The notes: generated by a model from the sequence alone, not told the origin. A stretch of 40,010 nt of DNA from UBA12202 sp049595035 (GCA_049595035.1 JBMYKD010000017.1:1-40010), one strand, 5' to 3'; counted from the stretch's first letter, positions 1 through 8,938 are shown. Numbers and translations: made by a program.

Positions 1-180
1 AAAAATCGAGCTCTTCCGCCCCTTCTGGAAGCCGCGCCTTGATCTTAAAATCTGACGACCAAAAAAACGGCCATCATTACCGCAAATCAGTCCCTTCGAT
101 TAATTGTGAAACTAACCATTACCAATGCAGAAGTTTCAACCATCCAAGTTAAGTTGAGGAATGAATCTTCAAATTAGAGA

Positions 181-268
181 ATTAACGTTCAAGTAACGGA
201 GGTTGCGCGCCCCCGCAACCAATAATATCCTACCAAAACCGCTATCTGATGGGATGGCGGTTTTTTTA
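181..268 (+). repeat. Direct-repeat element, copy 1 (with terminator)
   Basis: First of three related elements in the same orientation. The core AAGTAACGGAGGTTGCGCGC begins at 191, and the arms GGTTGCG (201-207) and CGCAACC (214-220) form a hairpin around CGCCCC. It aligns over about 80 bases with copy 2, including the downstream terminator. Read as codons it gives VQVTEVARPRNQ then stop, but copy 2 breaks that frame while keeping the stem, so a nucleic-acid structure is the better reading. I do not recognise a named family. Confidence 0.75.
235..267 (+). terminator. Rho-independent terminator in repeat copy 1
   Basis: Arm AACCGCTATC (237-246) pairs with GATGGCGGTT (253-262) around loop TGATGG, with one G-T wobble, followed by a run of T to 267. 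It would end plus-strand transcripts entering from the left edge and insulate the operon starting at 402. Confidence 0.75.
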
Positions 269-347
269 ACTTCCTTAATCTTGAATTAAAAAAAATCATC
301 TAAAGGCATAGATAAGCTTTTTAGAACTATCAATCTACTGGACAAGA

Positions 348-353
348 TATAAT
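348..353 (+). promoter_or_regulatory. Putative -10 box upstream of the SsuA-like gene
   Basis: A perfect TATAAT lies 49 bases upstream of the start codon at 402. No convincing -35 box is visible at the usual spacing, so this is a suggestion only. Confidence 0.35.
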
Positions 354-401
354 ATTTAACTGAAGGTAGATAATTAAAAGTGTATTTTAATATGGGAGTG
401 A

Positions 402-1472
402 ATGATGAATTTAAAAAAACATATTATTGGTTTTGTTGCATTAATAACCGTTTCCTTCGGTTTAATGGCGCAGTCGTCAGCCAAAGAAAGTGTAAACGTA
501 GGTATTTGTGTTTCTTGGCCTGGTTACGCAATGTTTGAAGTTGTGAAACAGAAAAACCTCGCGCCTGACTATAATCTTAATCTAACAATCTTTGAGGATC
601 CAATTGGCGGCCATTCAGCTTTAGCTGCAGGGCAGATTGATATTTATCTTTGCACAGGAGATTATACGCCATTAACAATTGATAGTAACACACCAGTAGC
701 AAATGTTGCTTTTTTAAATCCATCATATGGTGTTGACCACATTATTCTTTCACCAGAAGAGAATGTGAATGCGCTTAAAGGTAAAAAAGTATCCGCGCCT
801 CAAGCCTATATTGGTCATCTTTTGATGGGATTATTCTTAGATAAAAACGGCATTTCGCCCGATGATGTTGAGTGGGTTAATCTAAATGCTGATGAGGCCG
901 TAGGCCCAATGATGTCTGGTGATTTGGCAGCAGCCTACATGTATGAGCCATGGATCAGCAATGTTATTGAAAATCGACCCGGTACAAGGAGTGCAATTGA
1001 TACAGCAGACGCAGATATGTTGAAAACTGGCATCTTTATGGATGTCATGTACATGAACACAGATTTCATCAAAAATCGTAGATCAGTGGCTGTTGATATG
1101 CTCAAAGCGCGCTGGGATGCGGTTCAGTATTGGCATGATAACACCAAAGAAGTTAACCAGCTATTTGCTGATTATCTGCAATGGCCTGCTGAAGATATCG
1201 GTTATGTAATCGGAACAAACGGCAAGTACTTTGAAGGCGGCATATATATGTATGATTTTGATGAATCTGCTCGTGCTTGTGGTGTTCTTGATGGTGATCC
1301 ACCGTTTGGATTGCCTAATGGTTCCATGGCTGATGTGGTCTCATTAACAAATGAGTGGTGGATCAAACTTGGCCTGATGAGCAATAGTCATGATGCTACA
1401 AAAGGAATTGATTGTAGCCTGATGGCCGATTTGGTTGATCAGGGATACAGACAGTCTATTTCTGCCAGATAG
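402..1472 (+). CDS. ABC transporter substrate-binding protein, NMT1/SsuA/TauA type
   Basis: Periplasmic binding protein of an importer for a small organic solute. The family takes nitrate, sulfonates, taurine or thiamine-pyrimidine precursors; the ligand here is unknown. Residues 1 to about 27 form a signal peptide (basic start, hydrophobic core, SSA cleavage site). The mature part has the two-lobe NMT1-like layout, with GHSALAAGQIDI near residue 70 as the usual ligand-lobe motif. GGGAG at 394-398 precedes the ATG at 402, with a second ATG directly after it. It leads the operon with the permease and ATPase genes and is followed by a strong hairpin that probably keeps its mRNA level above theirs. 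Confidence 0.88.
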   Translation: MMNLKKHIIGFVALITVSFGLMAQSSAKESVNVGICVSWPGYAMFEVVKQKNLAPDYNLNLTIFEDPIGGHSALAAGQIDIYLCTGDYTPLTIDSNTPVANVAFLNPSYGVDHIILSPEENVNALKGKKVSAPQAYIGHLLMGLFLDKNGISPDDVEWVNLNADEAVGPMMSGDLAAAYMYEPWISNVIENRPGTRSAIDTADADMLKTGIFMDVMYMNTDFIKNRRSVAVDMLKARWDAVQYWHDNTKEVNQLFADYLQWPAEDIGYVIGTNGKYFEGGIYMYDFDESARACGVLDGDPPFGLPNGSMADVVSLTNEWWIKLGLMSNSHDATKGIDCSLMADLVDQGYRQSISAR

Positions 1473-1484
1473 TCAAAATAATTT

Positions 1485-1521
1485 AGCAGACAGGTTTATG
1501 CCTGTCTGCTGATGCTATTTT
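1485..1521 (+). terminator. Intercistronic hairpin after the binding-protein gene
   Basis: AGCAGACAGG (1485-1494) and CCTGTCTGCT (1501-1510) are perfect complements around a six-base loop, 12 bases after the stop codon, with a T-run at 1516-1521. It sits between the binding-protein and permease genes, so partial termination or 3' end protection is likely. Confidence 0.7.
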
Positions 1522-1544
1522 TATCAATCAAAGCATTCTGTAAA

Positions 1545-2336
1545 ATGACAACCCGAAAAAAACTTCTGGAAATCAGAAAACCGATATCTCGGCTAACAAG
1601 CATTTATTTAGGAATATCCATCTGGATTATTTTTTTTGGGGCTTGGCAATTAGCCTCCAGTCTCGGATGGGTAAATGCGCTTCTCGTACCGGGGCCGCTA
1701 GATGTGATCGAAGCGTTGAGAGAATTAATTTTTGAACGCGGATTTGTTAGCGATATTTTAGACAGTATTTGGCGTGTTGTTATTAGTTTTCTTCTTGCAA
1801 CCACTGTGGCAGTTCCACTGGGAATAATGATGGGTTCATTTCATGCCCTTGAATCATTTTTTAATCCCTTTGTTTCAGCTTGGCGGTACTTACCCGCCCC
1901 TTCGTTTATTCCTGTTCTTTTAATGTGGTTTGGCACTGGTGAAACCCCAAAACTGGCATTGCTATTTATTGGTGTTGTGTTCTTTTTGATAACGATGGTA
2001 ATGGATTACACAAAAAAAATCCGTGTTGAATTATTGGAAACCGCTGAAACCTTAGGTGCTAACAGAAATCAATTGGTCAGGACGGTAATTATTCCGGCGG
2101 TGCTTCCTGATATCTTCATTGCTATGCGCCAGATGCTAGCTGTGACATGGACATATTTAGTTATCGCCGAAATTGTCGCCTCAACGACAGGTATCGGTGC
2201 CATGATGATGCGGGCAAGACGCTTTTTGCATACGGATGAGATTATGGCAGGTATTATGATTATTGGTGCTTTGGGTTTGCTGTTTGATCTGTTTTTCCGT
2301 TACCTCCACCGCAAGCTTTTTGCCTATCTTTACTAG
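1545..2336 (+). CDS. ABC transporter permease, SsuC/TauC type
   Basis: Inner-membrane subunit of the importer encoded by its neighbours, about 263 residues with six predicted membrane segments. The cytoplasmic EAA-type loop (ETAETLGANRNQLVRTVIIPAVLPDIF), which contacts the ATPase, is clear in the C-terminal half. An upstream in-frame ATG at 1512 abuts the hairpin arm ending at 1510, so I prefer the ATG at 1545, giving MTTRKKLLEIRKPISR. Neither start has a strong ribosome site. The ATPase gene follows 35 bases later. Confidence 0.85.
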   Translation: MTTRKKLLEIRKPISRLTSIYLGISIWIIFFGAWQLASSLGWVNALLVPGPLDVIEALRELIFERGFVSDILDSIWRVVISFLLATTVAVPLGIMMGSFHALESFFNPFVSAWRYLPAPSFIPVLLMWFGTGETPKLALLFIGVVFFLITMVMDYTKKIRVELLETAETLGANRNQLVRTVIIPAVLPDIFIAMRQMLAVTWTYLVIAEIVASTTGIGAMMMRARRFLHTDEIMAGIMIIGALGLLFDLFFRYLHRKLFAYLY

Positions 2337-2371
2337 GGTATTGCTATGCTTGTATTAAGGAAATCAATACT

Positions 2372-3202
2372 ATGACGCCAACAACCAAAGATGCCCCTAT
2401 TCTGCGGGTTGAGAGGCTTCAAAAGGTTTTTAATCCACACTCACCTGAGCCAGTTGAAGCGGTTAAAGATGTTAGTTTTCAGGTGCGCCCGAATGAATTA
2501 ACGGTATTGCTAGGGCCGTCAGGATGTGGAAAATCAACGGTTCTTCGCATGATCGCGGGGCTGGAATTACCGAGTTCTGGCAAAATCATTCATAGTGATC
2601 AGATTGTTGACGGCCCGGCGCGAACAAGAGGCATGGTATTTCAAAGCTATACTTCTTTTGAATGGCTGACCGTTGCAAAAAATATTGAATATGGAATGAA
2701 GCTTAACGCAGTAGAACCCACCATCCGAAAAGAGCGAGTGGAACATTATCTTGAACTAGTAGGCCTTGCTGATTTCAGGAACGCCTATCCAAAACAATTA
2801 TCTGGTGGCATGAAGCAACGTGTGGCCATTGCCCGAACACTTGCTAATGAGCCAGAGTTGCTTTTGATGGATGAACCTTTTGGCGCCCTCGATGCGGAAA
2901 CACGTTGGAATATGCAAGAGTTGCTGATTTCCTTAGCGGAATCAACACAAACAACCATCATCTTGGTCACGCATGATTTGGGTGAAGCATTATTCTTAGG
3001 AGATAGAATCATTTTCTTTTCCAACAGGCCAGCAACTATCATCAGTGATATGCCTGTTGCTTTCAAAAAAACAAAAAGATTCGCCCGAAAAGAAGATCTA
3101 TTGACAGAGGCAGATTACAAGGCCGCTGAACAAGAATTAATGCGATTGATGCGATCACAATCAAACCTCTCATCAGTCCAAGATGATAGGGGAGGCAGGT
3201 AA
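2372..3202 (+). CDS. ABC transporter ATP-binding protein, SsuB/TauB type
   Basis: ATPase subunit that energises the importer. It shows Walker A GPSGCGKS (residues 48-55), a Q-loop glutamine near 91, the signature LSGGMKQR (143-150), Walker B LLLMDEPFGALD (163-174) and the switch histidine in VTHD near 201. At 276 residues its length is normal for the family. AAGG precedes the ATG. The stop codon shares one base with the next start (TAATG), which implies translational coupling to the downstream dehydrogenase and ties catabolism to transport. Confidence 0.92.
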   Translation: MTPTTKDAPILRVERLQKVFNPHSPEPVEAVKDVSFQVRPNELTVLLGPSGCGKSTVLRMIAGLELPSSGKIIHSDQIVDGPARTRGMVFQSYTSFEWLTVAKNIEYGMKLNAVEPTIRKERVEHYLELVGLADFRNAYPKQLSGGMKQRVAIARTLANEPELLLMDEPFGALDAETRWNMQELLISLAESTQTTIILVTHDLGEALFLGDRIIFFSNRPATIISDMPVAFKKTKRFARKEDLLTEADYKAAEQELMRLMRSQSNLSSVQDDRGGR

Positions 3203-3981
3203 TGGTGGCAGAATTAGATTTCAGTAATAAGTCAGTTGTCATCACAGGCGCATCAAGAGGTATAGGCTTTGGTGTTGCCGAGGCTTTCGCCAGCCATGGT
3301 GCAGATTTGCATCTTATATCTAGTGGAAGAACGATACATGAGGCTGGAGCAAAACTAACAAATATGACAGAGGCCTCTGTTAAAACCTATCAATGTGATA
3401 TTAGCGACAAGCATAAAGTGGTTGAGGTTTTATCCGAAATAGAAACCATAGATGTGCTGATTAATAATGCCGGATTAGAACGGCCAACACCGATAAACAA
3501 CCCTGACCCTCAAGTGATTGACGATTTTGAACGCATCATCAACATTAATATTCTGGGCACATTTTATGTTACCCGCGCAGCGGTTACAAAAATGTCTGCG
3601 GGGGGAAGCATTATTATCACTTCCTCTATCTGGGGGAAAACAGCGGTATCAGAGTTCAGCGCCTATTGTTCATCCAAACACGCCAATATTGGCTTTATGC
3701 GTTCCCTTTCAAAAGAGCTAGGCCCAGAAGGCATAAGGGTTAATGCCGTTTGCCCAGGCTGGGTTGAAACAGAGGCCGCGATGAAATCACTGGCTTGGAT
3801 GTCGCACAAAACAAAAATATCAGAACCAGAATTACTTGATGAGATAGTTGGCTCTCAATCACTGACTGGTTTGATGCAACCATCTGATGTGAGTCAGCTA
3901 TATTTATATTTGGCCTCTTCGCTTTCTTCTAATATTACGGGTCAAGCTATTAATGTTGATCGTGGTGAGGTGTTAGGATGA
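3202..3981 (+). CDS. short-chain dehydrogenase/reductase (SDR), first of two
   Basis: NAD(P)-dependent oxidoreductase of the classical SDR family, 259 residues. It has TGASRGIG (15-22) for cofactor binding, NNAG (88-91), the catalytic serine in TSSIWG (about 141) and YxxxK at Y155/K159, so the active site is intact. GGGGAGG precedes the ATG. It overlaps both neighbours by a few bases inside the transporter operon, so the substrate is probably a hydroxy or keto form of the imported compound. The sequence does not fix which one. Confidence 0.88.
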   Translation: MVAELDFSNKSVVITGASRGIGFGVAEAFASHGADLHLISSGRTIHEAGAKLTNMTEASVKTYQCDISDKHKVVEVLSEIETIDVLINNAGLERPTPINNPDPQVIDDFERIININILGTFYVTRAAVTKMSAGGSIIITSSIWGKTAVSEFSAYCSSKHANIGFMRSLSKELGPEGIRVNAVCPGWVETEAAMKSLAWMSHKTKISEPELLDEIVGSQSLTGLMQPSDVSQLYLYLASSLSSNITGQAINVDRGEVLG

Positions 3982-4733
3982 ACATCTCTCTTGCCGGCAA
4001 AACAGCGTTAGTAACAGGGGCGTCACGCGGTATTGGCAGGGCCATAGCCATAGCCATGGCAGAGGCTGGGGCGAATATCATCTTTACCTATAACCATTCG
4101 GCAAAGGATGCGGAAGTGACGGCCGCCGCCATCGCGGCGCACGGCCAGAAAGCCCTAGCAAAAAAAGTGGATATCTCAGATGAAACGGCGATCACTTCCC
4201 TTTTTAAAGGGTTTGATGAAAGTAATATCGCGATTGATATTCTGATCAATAACGCTGGCATTATTATGGAAAAATCAACGGTGGAGTCATCCGCTTCTGA
4301 TTTTGATCATCTGATAGGGATCAATTTGCGCGGCACTTTCCTTGCCGGGCGCGAGGCACTCAAGCGAATGCTTATGCATGGGCGAGCTGGCAGGATCATT
4401 AATATCAGTTCTGATCTAGGGTTTCTTGGGCGCGAGAGTTTTGCGTTATATGCGGCATCAAAAGGTGCCATTAATGCGCTAACAAAATCATGGGCACTTG
4501 AATATGCACCACATATTCTTGTGAATGCTATCGCTCCAGGCCCAGTTGATACAGATATGCTGGATGTTAACAATATGACACCAGAATGGCGCGAAAAAGA
4601 AGAACAGATTCCTATGGAAAGAATTGGTCAGCCAGAAGAAATTTCTGGAATGGCGGTCTATTTGGCAAGTGAATATTCTAGTTTTGTCACGGGTCAGATT
4701 TTTGGGATAAATGGCGGCAGTGTCATGCCTTAA
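3978..4733 (+). CDS. short-chain dehydrogenase/reductase (FabG-like), second of two
   Basis: Classical SDR of 251 residues with TGASRGIG (13-20), NNAG (91-94), S144/S145 and Y158-x3-K162, and a C-terminus (SFVTGQIFGINGGSVMP) typical of FabG-like enzymes. Its ATGA overlap with the preceding SDR implies coupled translation. Because it sits in a transport and catabolism operon with no other fatty-acid genes, I read it as a catabolic dehydrogenase rather than the FabG of fatty acid synthesis. Two adjacent SDRs could act on successive intermediates or form a heteromeric pair. Confidence 0.87.
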   Translation: MNISLAGKTALVTGASRGIGRAIAIAMAEAGANIIFTYNHSAKDAEVTAAAIAAHGQKALAKKVDISDETAITSLFKGFDESNIAIDILINNAGIIMEKSTVESSASDFDHLIGINLRGTFLAGREALKRMLMHGRAGRIINISSDLGFLGRESFALYAASKGAINALTKSWALEYAPHILVNAIAPGPVDTDMLDVNNMTPEWREKEEQIPMERIGQPEEISGMAVYLASEYSSFVTGQIFGINGGSVMP

Positions 4734-4747
4734 TGGGAGGAACGATA

Positions 4748-5629
4748 ATGATCAAAAACCCTATTCCTTGGCCTAATGGTGCGCGTTGTGCCTGTGTTAT
4801 TTCGTTTGATATGGACGCTGATAGTTTGATACATATTGCGCGTCCTGATGATTCCCATGATCGTCCCTATCCGATTAGCATGGGGCGTTATGGGCCAACA
4901 GTAGCGATACCGCGTATTCTGGATACTTATCAAAGGTTGGGGCTTAAGCAGTCCTTTTTCATTCCGGGTTGGTGCATGGAAAATTATCCAGAAGCGGTAG
5001 ATGCTATTCTCAAAGGTGGTCATGAAATTGGTCACCATGGGTATATGCATGAGGACCCAATTGATGACCCTAATCAGCGTGAATGGTTTGAACGTGCGCT
5101 AGATGTTCACATTAAAATGTGTGGAAAAGCCCCTGTGGGATATAGGGCGCCAGTTTATAGCATTAATCAGGAAGTGATCGATTTGTTGGTAGAGCATGGC
5201 TTTCGCTATGATAGCTCTATGATGGCTGATGATATCCCGTATCACATTAAAACTGCCAAAGGACGTCTGTGGGAAATGCCTGTCCATTGGGGTGTGGATG
5301 ATTGGCCACCTTTCGCGCATTATTCTGAAATCGGGTATATGATGCCAGTCCGGTCACCATCCTCTGGCTTGTCAGGTTTTTGGGAAGAGTTTGACGCCGC
5401 TTATGAAGCGGGAGGCTTTTTTATGCTCATCGCCCATCCCTTTCTAACAGGGCGATTAGCGAGATGGAAAAAAGTTGAAGAATGGCTTGAACAGACACTA
5501 AAAGAAAAAAATGTTTGGTTTGCTAGCCTTGAAGATATTGTCGACCATCTTGACCATATCACAGCTTCAGGTGGATATATGCCTAGGCAAGAAAACTTAC
5601 CGTATTTTGATGGGCCAGTTTTAAAGTGA
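4748..5629 (+). CDS. polysaccharide deacetylase family (NodB fold) hydrolase
   Basis: Metal-dependent C-N hydrolase of the NodB-homology superfamily, about 293 residues. Metal-site motifs are SFDMDAD (aspartates near 21 and 23) and GHHGYMHED (histidines near 97 and 101), followed by GYRAPVYS. There is no signal peptide, and with a solute importer in the operon a cytoplasmic small-molecule amidohydrolase, like the PuuE-type allantoinases and other carbohydrate esterase 4 relatives, fits better than a wall deacetylase. An ATG at 4733 overlaps the previous stop, but GGGAGG at 4735-4740 is ideally placed for the ATG at 4748. Last gene of the operon; terminator at 5788-5817. Confidence 0.83.
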   Translation: MIKNPIPWPNGARCACVISFDMDADSLIHIARPDDSHDRPYPISMGRYGPTVAIPRILDTYQRLGLKQSFFIPGWCMENYPEAVDAILKGGHEIGHHGYMHEDPIDDPNQREWFERALDVHIKMCGKAPVGYRAPVYSINQEVIDLLVEHGFRYDSSMMADDIPYHIKTAKGRLWEMPVHWGVDDWPPFAHYSEIGYMMPVRSPSSGLSGFWEEFDAAYEAGGFFMLIAHPFLTGRLARWKKVEEWLEQTLKEKNVWFASLEDIVDHLDHITASGGYMPRQENLPYFDGPVLK

Positions 5630-5730
5630 CTAATTTGATAAAAATCTAATTAATTAAATACTAGTTATAAAAGTGTGGCACGAAGAAAATCCTGCTTTGC
5701 GTAACTGTGATGACCCTACACAACCGCAAA

Positions 5731-5817
5731 ATTAAGGTGCAAGTAACGGCGGTTGCGCGCCCCCGGCAACCAATAATACCCTATGGAGCCACTATCTGAT
5801 GAGATGGCGGCTTTTTT
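5731..5817 (+). repeat. Direct-repeat element, copy 2 (with terminator)
   Basis: Second copy of the element at 181, same orientation. Core AAGTAACGGCGGTTGCGCGC begins at 5741. One inserted G gives GGTTGC (5751-5756) pairing with GCAACC (5766-5771), so the stem survives although the possible peptide frame is broken. The spacer and terminator also match copy 1. It lies between the plus-strand operon ending at 5629 and the minus-strand cluster beginning at 6045. Confidence 0.75.
5788..5817 (+). terminator. Rho-independent terminator in repeat copy 2
   Basis: GCCACTATC (5788-5796) pairs with GATGGCGGC (5803-5811) apart from one A-C mismatch, loop TGATGA, followed by six T. It would end the plus-strand operon whose last gene stops at 5629. 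Confidence 0.75.
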
Positions 5818-6044
5818 ATTTCCTGAATTATTGCTGCTTTTTGTTAATGCGAAATTTCAAAGAGGGCAATCAATATACTCAACCTGACTCATGCTAATTC
5901 AGCATAATCTTACCTGCAACCTTGCCTGCACCTAGTTGCAAGAACAGCGGATAGGAATGTTTCGGGGTTCCTGAGGCTGTTTGATGATATAGTCAGCAAT
6001 TTGGCAAGGGGGTAGGTGCTTTGATTAGCTCCGTTCATCTCAAT
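5818..6044. other. Gap with possible coding debris
   Basis: No intact gene. On the minus strand, overlapping frames between about 5894 and 6030 read like broken C-terminal pieces, for example LGAGKVAGKIMLN then stop at 5894-5896, which resembles the tail of a zinc or quinone oxidoreductase, and IADYIIKQPQEPRNIPIR in another frame. These may be frameshifted remnants of a lost gene or chance. Confidence 0.25.
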
Positions 6045-7217
6045 TTAACTGCCTAACATTGTTCTGGCATACCAATTGGCAAATGAAGCAACATTGGCTT
6101 CAAGGTTAGGTGAAAACCGTCCCTGTTTTGCAAAGGGTGAATTCAATCCGATCTGCTGGTTTTCAAGCGCTGGAATATCTTCGGCAATTGCGGCATCAAG
6201 GCGAATATAATATTGCTCAGCAATCTTATCGAAATTGTCATGCTCAATAGTTTGCTTTTCAAAGCATGCGGTCTGGGTGATGCGACTTCGACTTGCTGAA
6301 ATTGGGTGGGCTTCGTAAAACCAGATGGCATCTCTACCTGCAGCAAAGGTCATGTTGGGGAAAATCCAAGTGTAACGGACGCCATTTTTTACTGATGGAT
6401 CAAGATTGGCCATTTCCGGCAACGCAAACGCCTGTTGATCTTCAAGCAAACCACCGGTTCCCTCAGTCTGGCCGAACTGGCTAGCATATTCACCTGTTAC
6501 CTCATCGCGGGGATTAGGCGGATTATAGAGAGAATCTACGGTATTAGGATGCACGAATGGCAAATGATAATATTCATTGAATACGTCGATAAAGGCCTTC
6601 CAATTGCAATTAATTTCGAAACTTCGTCGCCTCATCGGCACCAGCGTATCCATTGGCCAGGGGGCATGGAGTTCAGTAAAATCACCTAATTGGGTTTCGG
6701 CTGATGGTGCATTATTGTCGAGGCAGACAAAACCAAGCCCTGCAATTTCTGCCGCTCTGAATTCTATCAACCCATATTGTGACCGGTCAAAATCCGGTAT
6801 TTCCTCAATCCTCGGAACTCCGGCTAGGGTTCCATCCAATTTGTAAGCCCATGAGTGGAACGGGCAACGGATACCGGAACACCGCCCTTCACCTTCTAAA
6901 AGCCGCGCGCCACGATGACGACATGAGTTAGCATAGGCACGAAGCGCGCCCTGTTTGTCGCGTAAAACAATGATTGGCACCCCGCCAATTTCCATTGCTT
7001 CATAATCACCAGCTTCCTTGAAACGACCAGCATGACCAATGCCAATCCATTTGCGCCGGAAAATCAAATCTATTTCATGGGCATAATGATCTTCACTTGT
7101 GTAGCATTTCGGAGGAATACAAAGAGCCACCTCAGAAGGTGCAATGCAGTTTTCCAGCTCATCAGTAAGCCCAGCAAGAAGGTTTCCGATCTGTCTATTA
7201 TTTTTGTGGTCGAGCAT
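6045..7217 (-). CDS. Rieske aromatic ring-hydroxylating-type oxygenase, alpha subunit
   Basis: Oxygenase component of a Rieske non-haem iron system, about 390 residues. The Rieske cluster ligands are C99-x-H101 and C118-x2-H121. The catalytic iron motif NEYYHLPFVH lies in the C-terminal half. Relatives hydroxylate aromatics or N-demethylate quaternary amines such as glycine betaine, carnitine and stachydrine; the neighbouring choline-dehydrogenase-like gene favours an amine, which is inference. The longer reading from 7286 adds 23 residues, but AAAGGA sits just before the ATG at 7217, so that start is chosen. No reductase gene is adjacent. Confidence 0.87.
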   Translation of the reverse strand: MLDHKNNRQIGNLLAGLTDELENCIAPSEVALCIPPKCYTSEDHYAHEIDLIFRRKWIGIGHAGRFKEAGDYEAMEIGGVPIIVLRDKQGALRAYANSCRHRGARLLEGEGRCSGIRCPFHSWAYKLDGTLAGVPRIEEIPDFDRSQYGLIEFRAAEIAGLGFVCLDNNAPSAETQLGDFTELHAPWPMDTLVPMRRRSFEINCNWKAFIDVFNEYYHLPFVHPNTVDSLYNPPNPRDEVTGEYASQFGQTEGTGGLLEDQQAFALPEMANLDPSVKNGVRYTWIFPNMTFAAGRDAIWFYEAHPISASRSRITQTACFEKQTIEHDNFDKIAEQYYIRLDAAIAEDIPALENQQIGLNSPFAKQGRFSPNLEANVASFANWYARTMLGS

Positions 7218-7306
7218 AATTATATTCCTTTTGAAAAATATACCAAAAACTTTACCCACACCATAGCAACACAAACTCCTGTTCAAAACGATTAATGGTC
7301 TTGAAC

Positions 7307-8938
7307 CTAGGTTGAATATTCCAAATTTACGGGATCTAATTGTGGCCTTCCAAGGATAAAATCCGCCGCTCGTGCCGCCATCATCTGAACAGGCGCGTTC
7401 AAATTTGCGCTGACAATTTTAGGCATGGCGGCCGCATCAACCACCCTAAGCCCGTCAATCCCGTGAACCCTGAACTCACCATCAGTGACCGCGTTTTCGT
7501 CATATCCCATGCGGCAGGTACAACTGGGATGATATGCGGTTTCAATATTAGCCCGTAACATTCCTTCAATATCCTTGACAGACTGGAATTGATCCCCCGG
7601 CTTCATTTCGGCTCCTCTGAATTCATCAAAGGCTTGTTGTGAGACGAGGTCTCTTGCCATAGAAACTGCTTCCACCATTTCTTTTAGGTCATAGGGGTCA
7701 TGCATGTAACGAAAGTTGATCATGGGGTTTGTATAGGGATCAGAAGGGTTCAGTTTTATTTCGCCGGTGCTTTTGGGGCGCATCTGATCGACATTCAGGG
7801 AAAACGCTTGCTCTACTTTGATCTTTCCATTCGACATTGTGAACCCAAGGGGGCCAAAGTGATATTGCAGGTTAGGATGGCTGACATCCTTATTGCTTCG
7901 GATCAGGCCACCAGCCTCCCAAATGTTTGATCCTGCCATGCCGCCGCCCGTCAGCATCCAGTTGATGCCAGCCTTTAATTTATTAAAGGGGTTGTTGATT
8001 GAGTGAAACGGAAGGCGCTTTTTGGATTCAAATTGCAATCGGATTTTGGCGTGATCTTGCAGGTTTTGGCCAACACCGGGCAGATGCATCTGGGGCGTGA
8101 TGTTGCATTCTTTCAGATGATTTTCAGGGCCAATGCCAGATAGCATTAGTAGCTTTGGCGAATTGATCGCTCCTCCGCATAGGATCACTTCTCTTTCGGC
8201 AAAGGCCGTAATCCGCTCCCCACGTTGGGTAAACACCACCCCTTTGGCTTTGTTGCCATTCAGAAGAATATGTTGAGTTTCAGCAGAATCTATGAGGGTA
8301 AGGTTTGATCGCGCAAGGGCAGGTTTTAGATGTGCAGTGGCAGCGCTGCATCTTTTGCCATTCATGACGGTACAATCAAGCCGGGCAAGGCCTTCAGGAT
8401 TAGCACCGTTCAGATCATCAGATCGCCCCTGCCCGGATTCCAGGCCTGCCGCAAGAAAAGCATCATAAAGCGGATCAGGATAATTTGCCTGTTTCACCCC
8501 AAGTCTGCCAGTTTTACCCCGCCATTCGGTAGCATCACCCTGATACCGCTCACCTGCTATAAAATAAGGCAGACATTTATTGAAGCCCCATTCTGGTAAG
8601 TTAAAGTCATCAGCCCAACCATCATAGTCAAGGCGATGGCCACGCATATAAACCATTGAGTTAATAGAAGATGATCCGCCGACAACCCGTCCCCTTGGGG
8701 TGTAAATCGACCGACCCCAAAGCCCGTCTTCATTTGAAGTAAAATAATTCCAGTTAAGCGCGGGATCTCTGAAAACGCGATAAACCCCTGCTGGCATATG
8801 GATAAATAGGCTGCGATCCATGGGGCCAGCTTCTAGGATAAGCACTTTGCAGGCGGCATCGGCACTTAATTCATTGGCAAGGACACAGCCGGCTGATCCC
8901 GCACCAATGATAATAAAATCATAATCTCTGTTCATCAT
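7307..8938 (-). CDS. GMC family FAD oxidoreductase (choline dehydrogenase-like)
   Basis: Flavoprotein alcohol dehydrogenase/oxidase of 543 residues. It has the FAD-binding GxGxxG start (IIGAGSAGCVLANEL, near residue 11), the GMC signature regions GRVVGGSSSINSMVYMRG near 83 and GAINSPKLLMLSGIGP near 256, and the C-terminal YHPSCTCRMG with its catalytic histidine, then VVDAAAMPKIVSANLNAP. Relatives oxidise choline, polyethylene glycol or other alcohols. It lies just upstream of the Rieske gene on the same strand (89 bases to the Rieske start), so the two are probably co-transcribed and act on related metabolites. Start is MMN; no strong ribosome site. Confidence 0.88.
   Translation of the reverse strand: MMNRDYDFIIIGAGSAGCVLANELSADAACKVLILEAGPMDRSLFIHMPAGVYRVFRDPALNWNYFTSNEDGLWGRSIYTPRGRVVGGSSSINSMVYMRGHRLDYDGWADDFNLPEWGFNKCLPYFIAGERYQGDATEWRGKTGRLGVKQANYPDPLYDAFLAAGLESGQGRSDDLNGANPEGLARLDCTVMNGKRCSAATAHLKPALARSNLTLIDSAETQHILLNGNKAKGVVFTQRGERITAFAEREVILCGGAINSPKLLMLSGIGPENHLKECNITPQMHLPGVGQNLQDHAKIRLQFESKKRLPFHSINNPFNKLKAGINWMLTGGGMAGSNIWEAGGLIRSNKDVSHPNLQYHFGPLGFTMSNGKIKVEQAFSLNVDQMRPKSTGEIKLNPSDPYTNPMINFRYMHDPYDLKEMVEAVSMARDLVSQQAFDEFRGAEMKPGDQFQSVKDIEGMLRANIETAYHPSCTCRMGYDENAVTDGEFRVHGIDGLRVVDAAAMPKIVSANLNAPVQMMAARAADFILGRPQLDPVNLEYST

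Larger units (their letters stand above)
1..401. other. left-edge region without an assignable gene
   Basis: The first 55 bases read on the plus strand as a short open C-terminus ending in TGA at 53-55 (ending RLDLKI). The minus strand is also open there (reading FKIKARLPEGAEELDF) but shows no start codon. I cannot decide which strand, if either, is coding. The G/C-rich third positions of the first 50 bases differ from the AT-rich stretch that follows. The rest holds repeat copy 1 (from about 181), a terminator (235-267) and the promoter region of the next operon. Confidence 0.3.

Noticed and set aside
191..220. Repeat element as an integron attC site
   Set aside because: It is hairpin-forming and 3' of genes like attC, but the GTTRRRY and RYYYAAC core sequences are absent and no integrase is in the window.
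188..225. Repeat core as the conserved C-terminus of a protein (VQVTEVARPRNQ)
   Set aside because: Copy 2 has a frame-breaking insertion and the codon differences are not mainly synonymous, whereas the hairpin stem is kept in all copies.
1512..1544. ATG at 1512 as the start of the SsuC-like permease
   Set aside because: It abuts the hairpin arm that ends at 1510, so initiation would be occluded, and the extra residues are not typical of the family; the ATG at 1545 is preferred.
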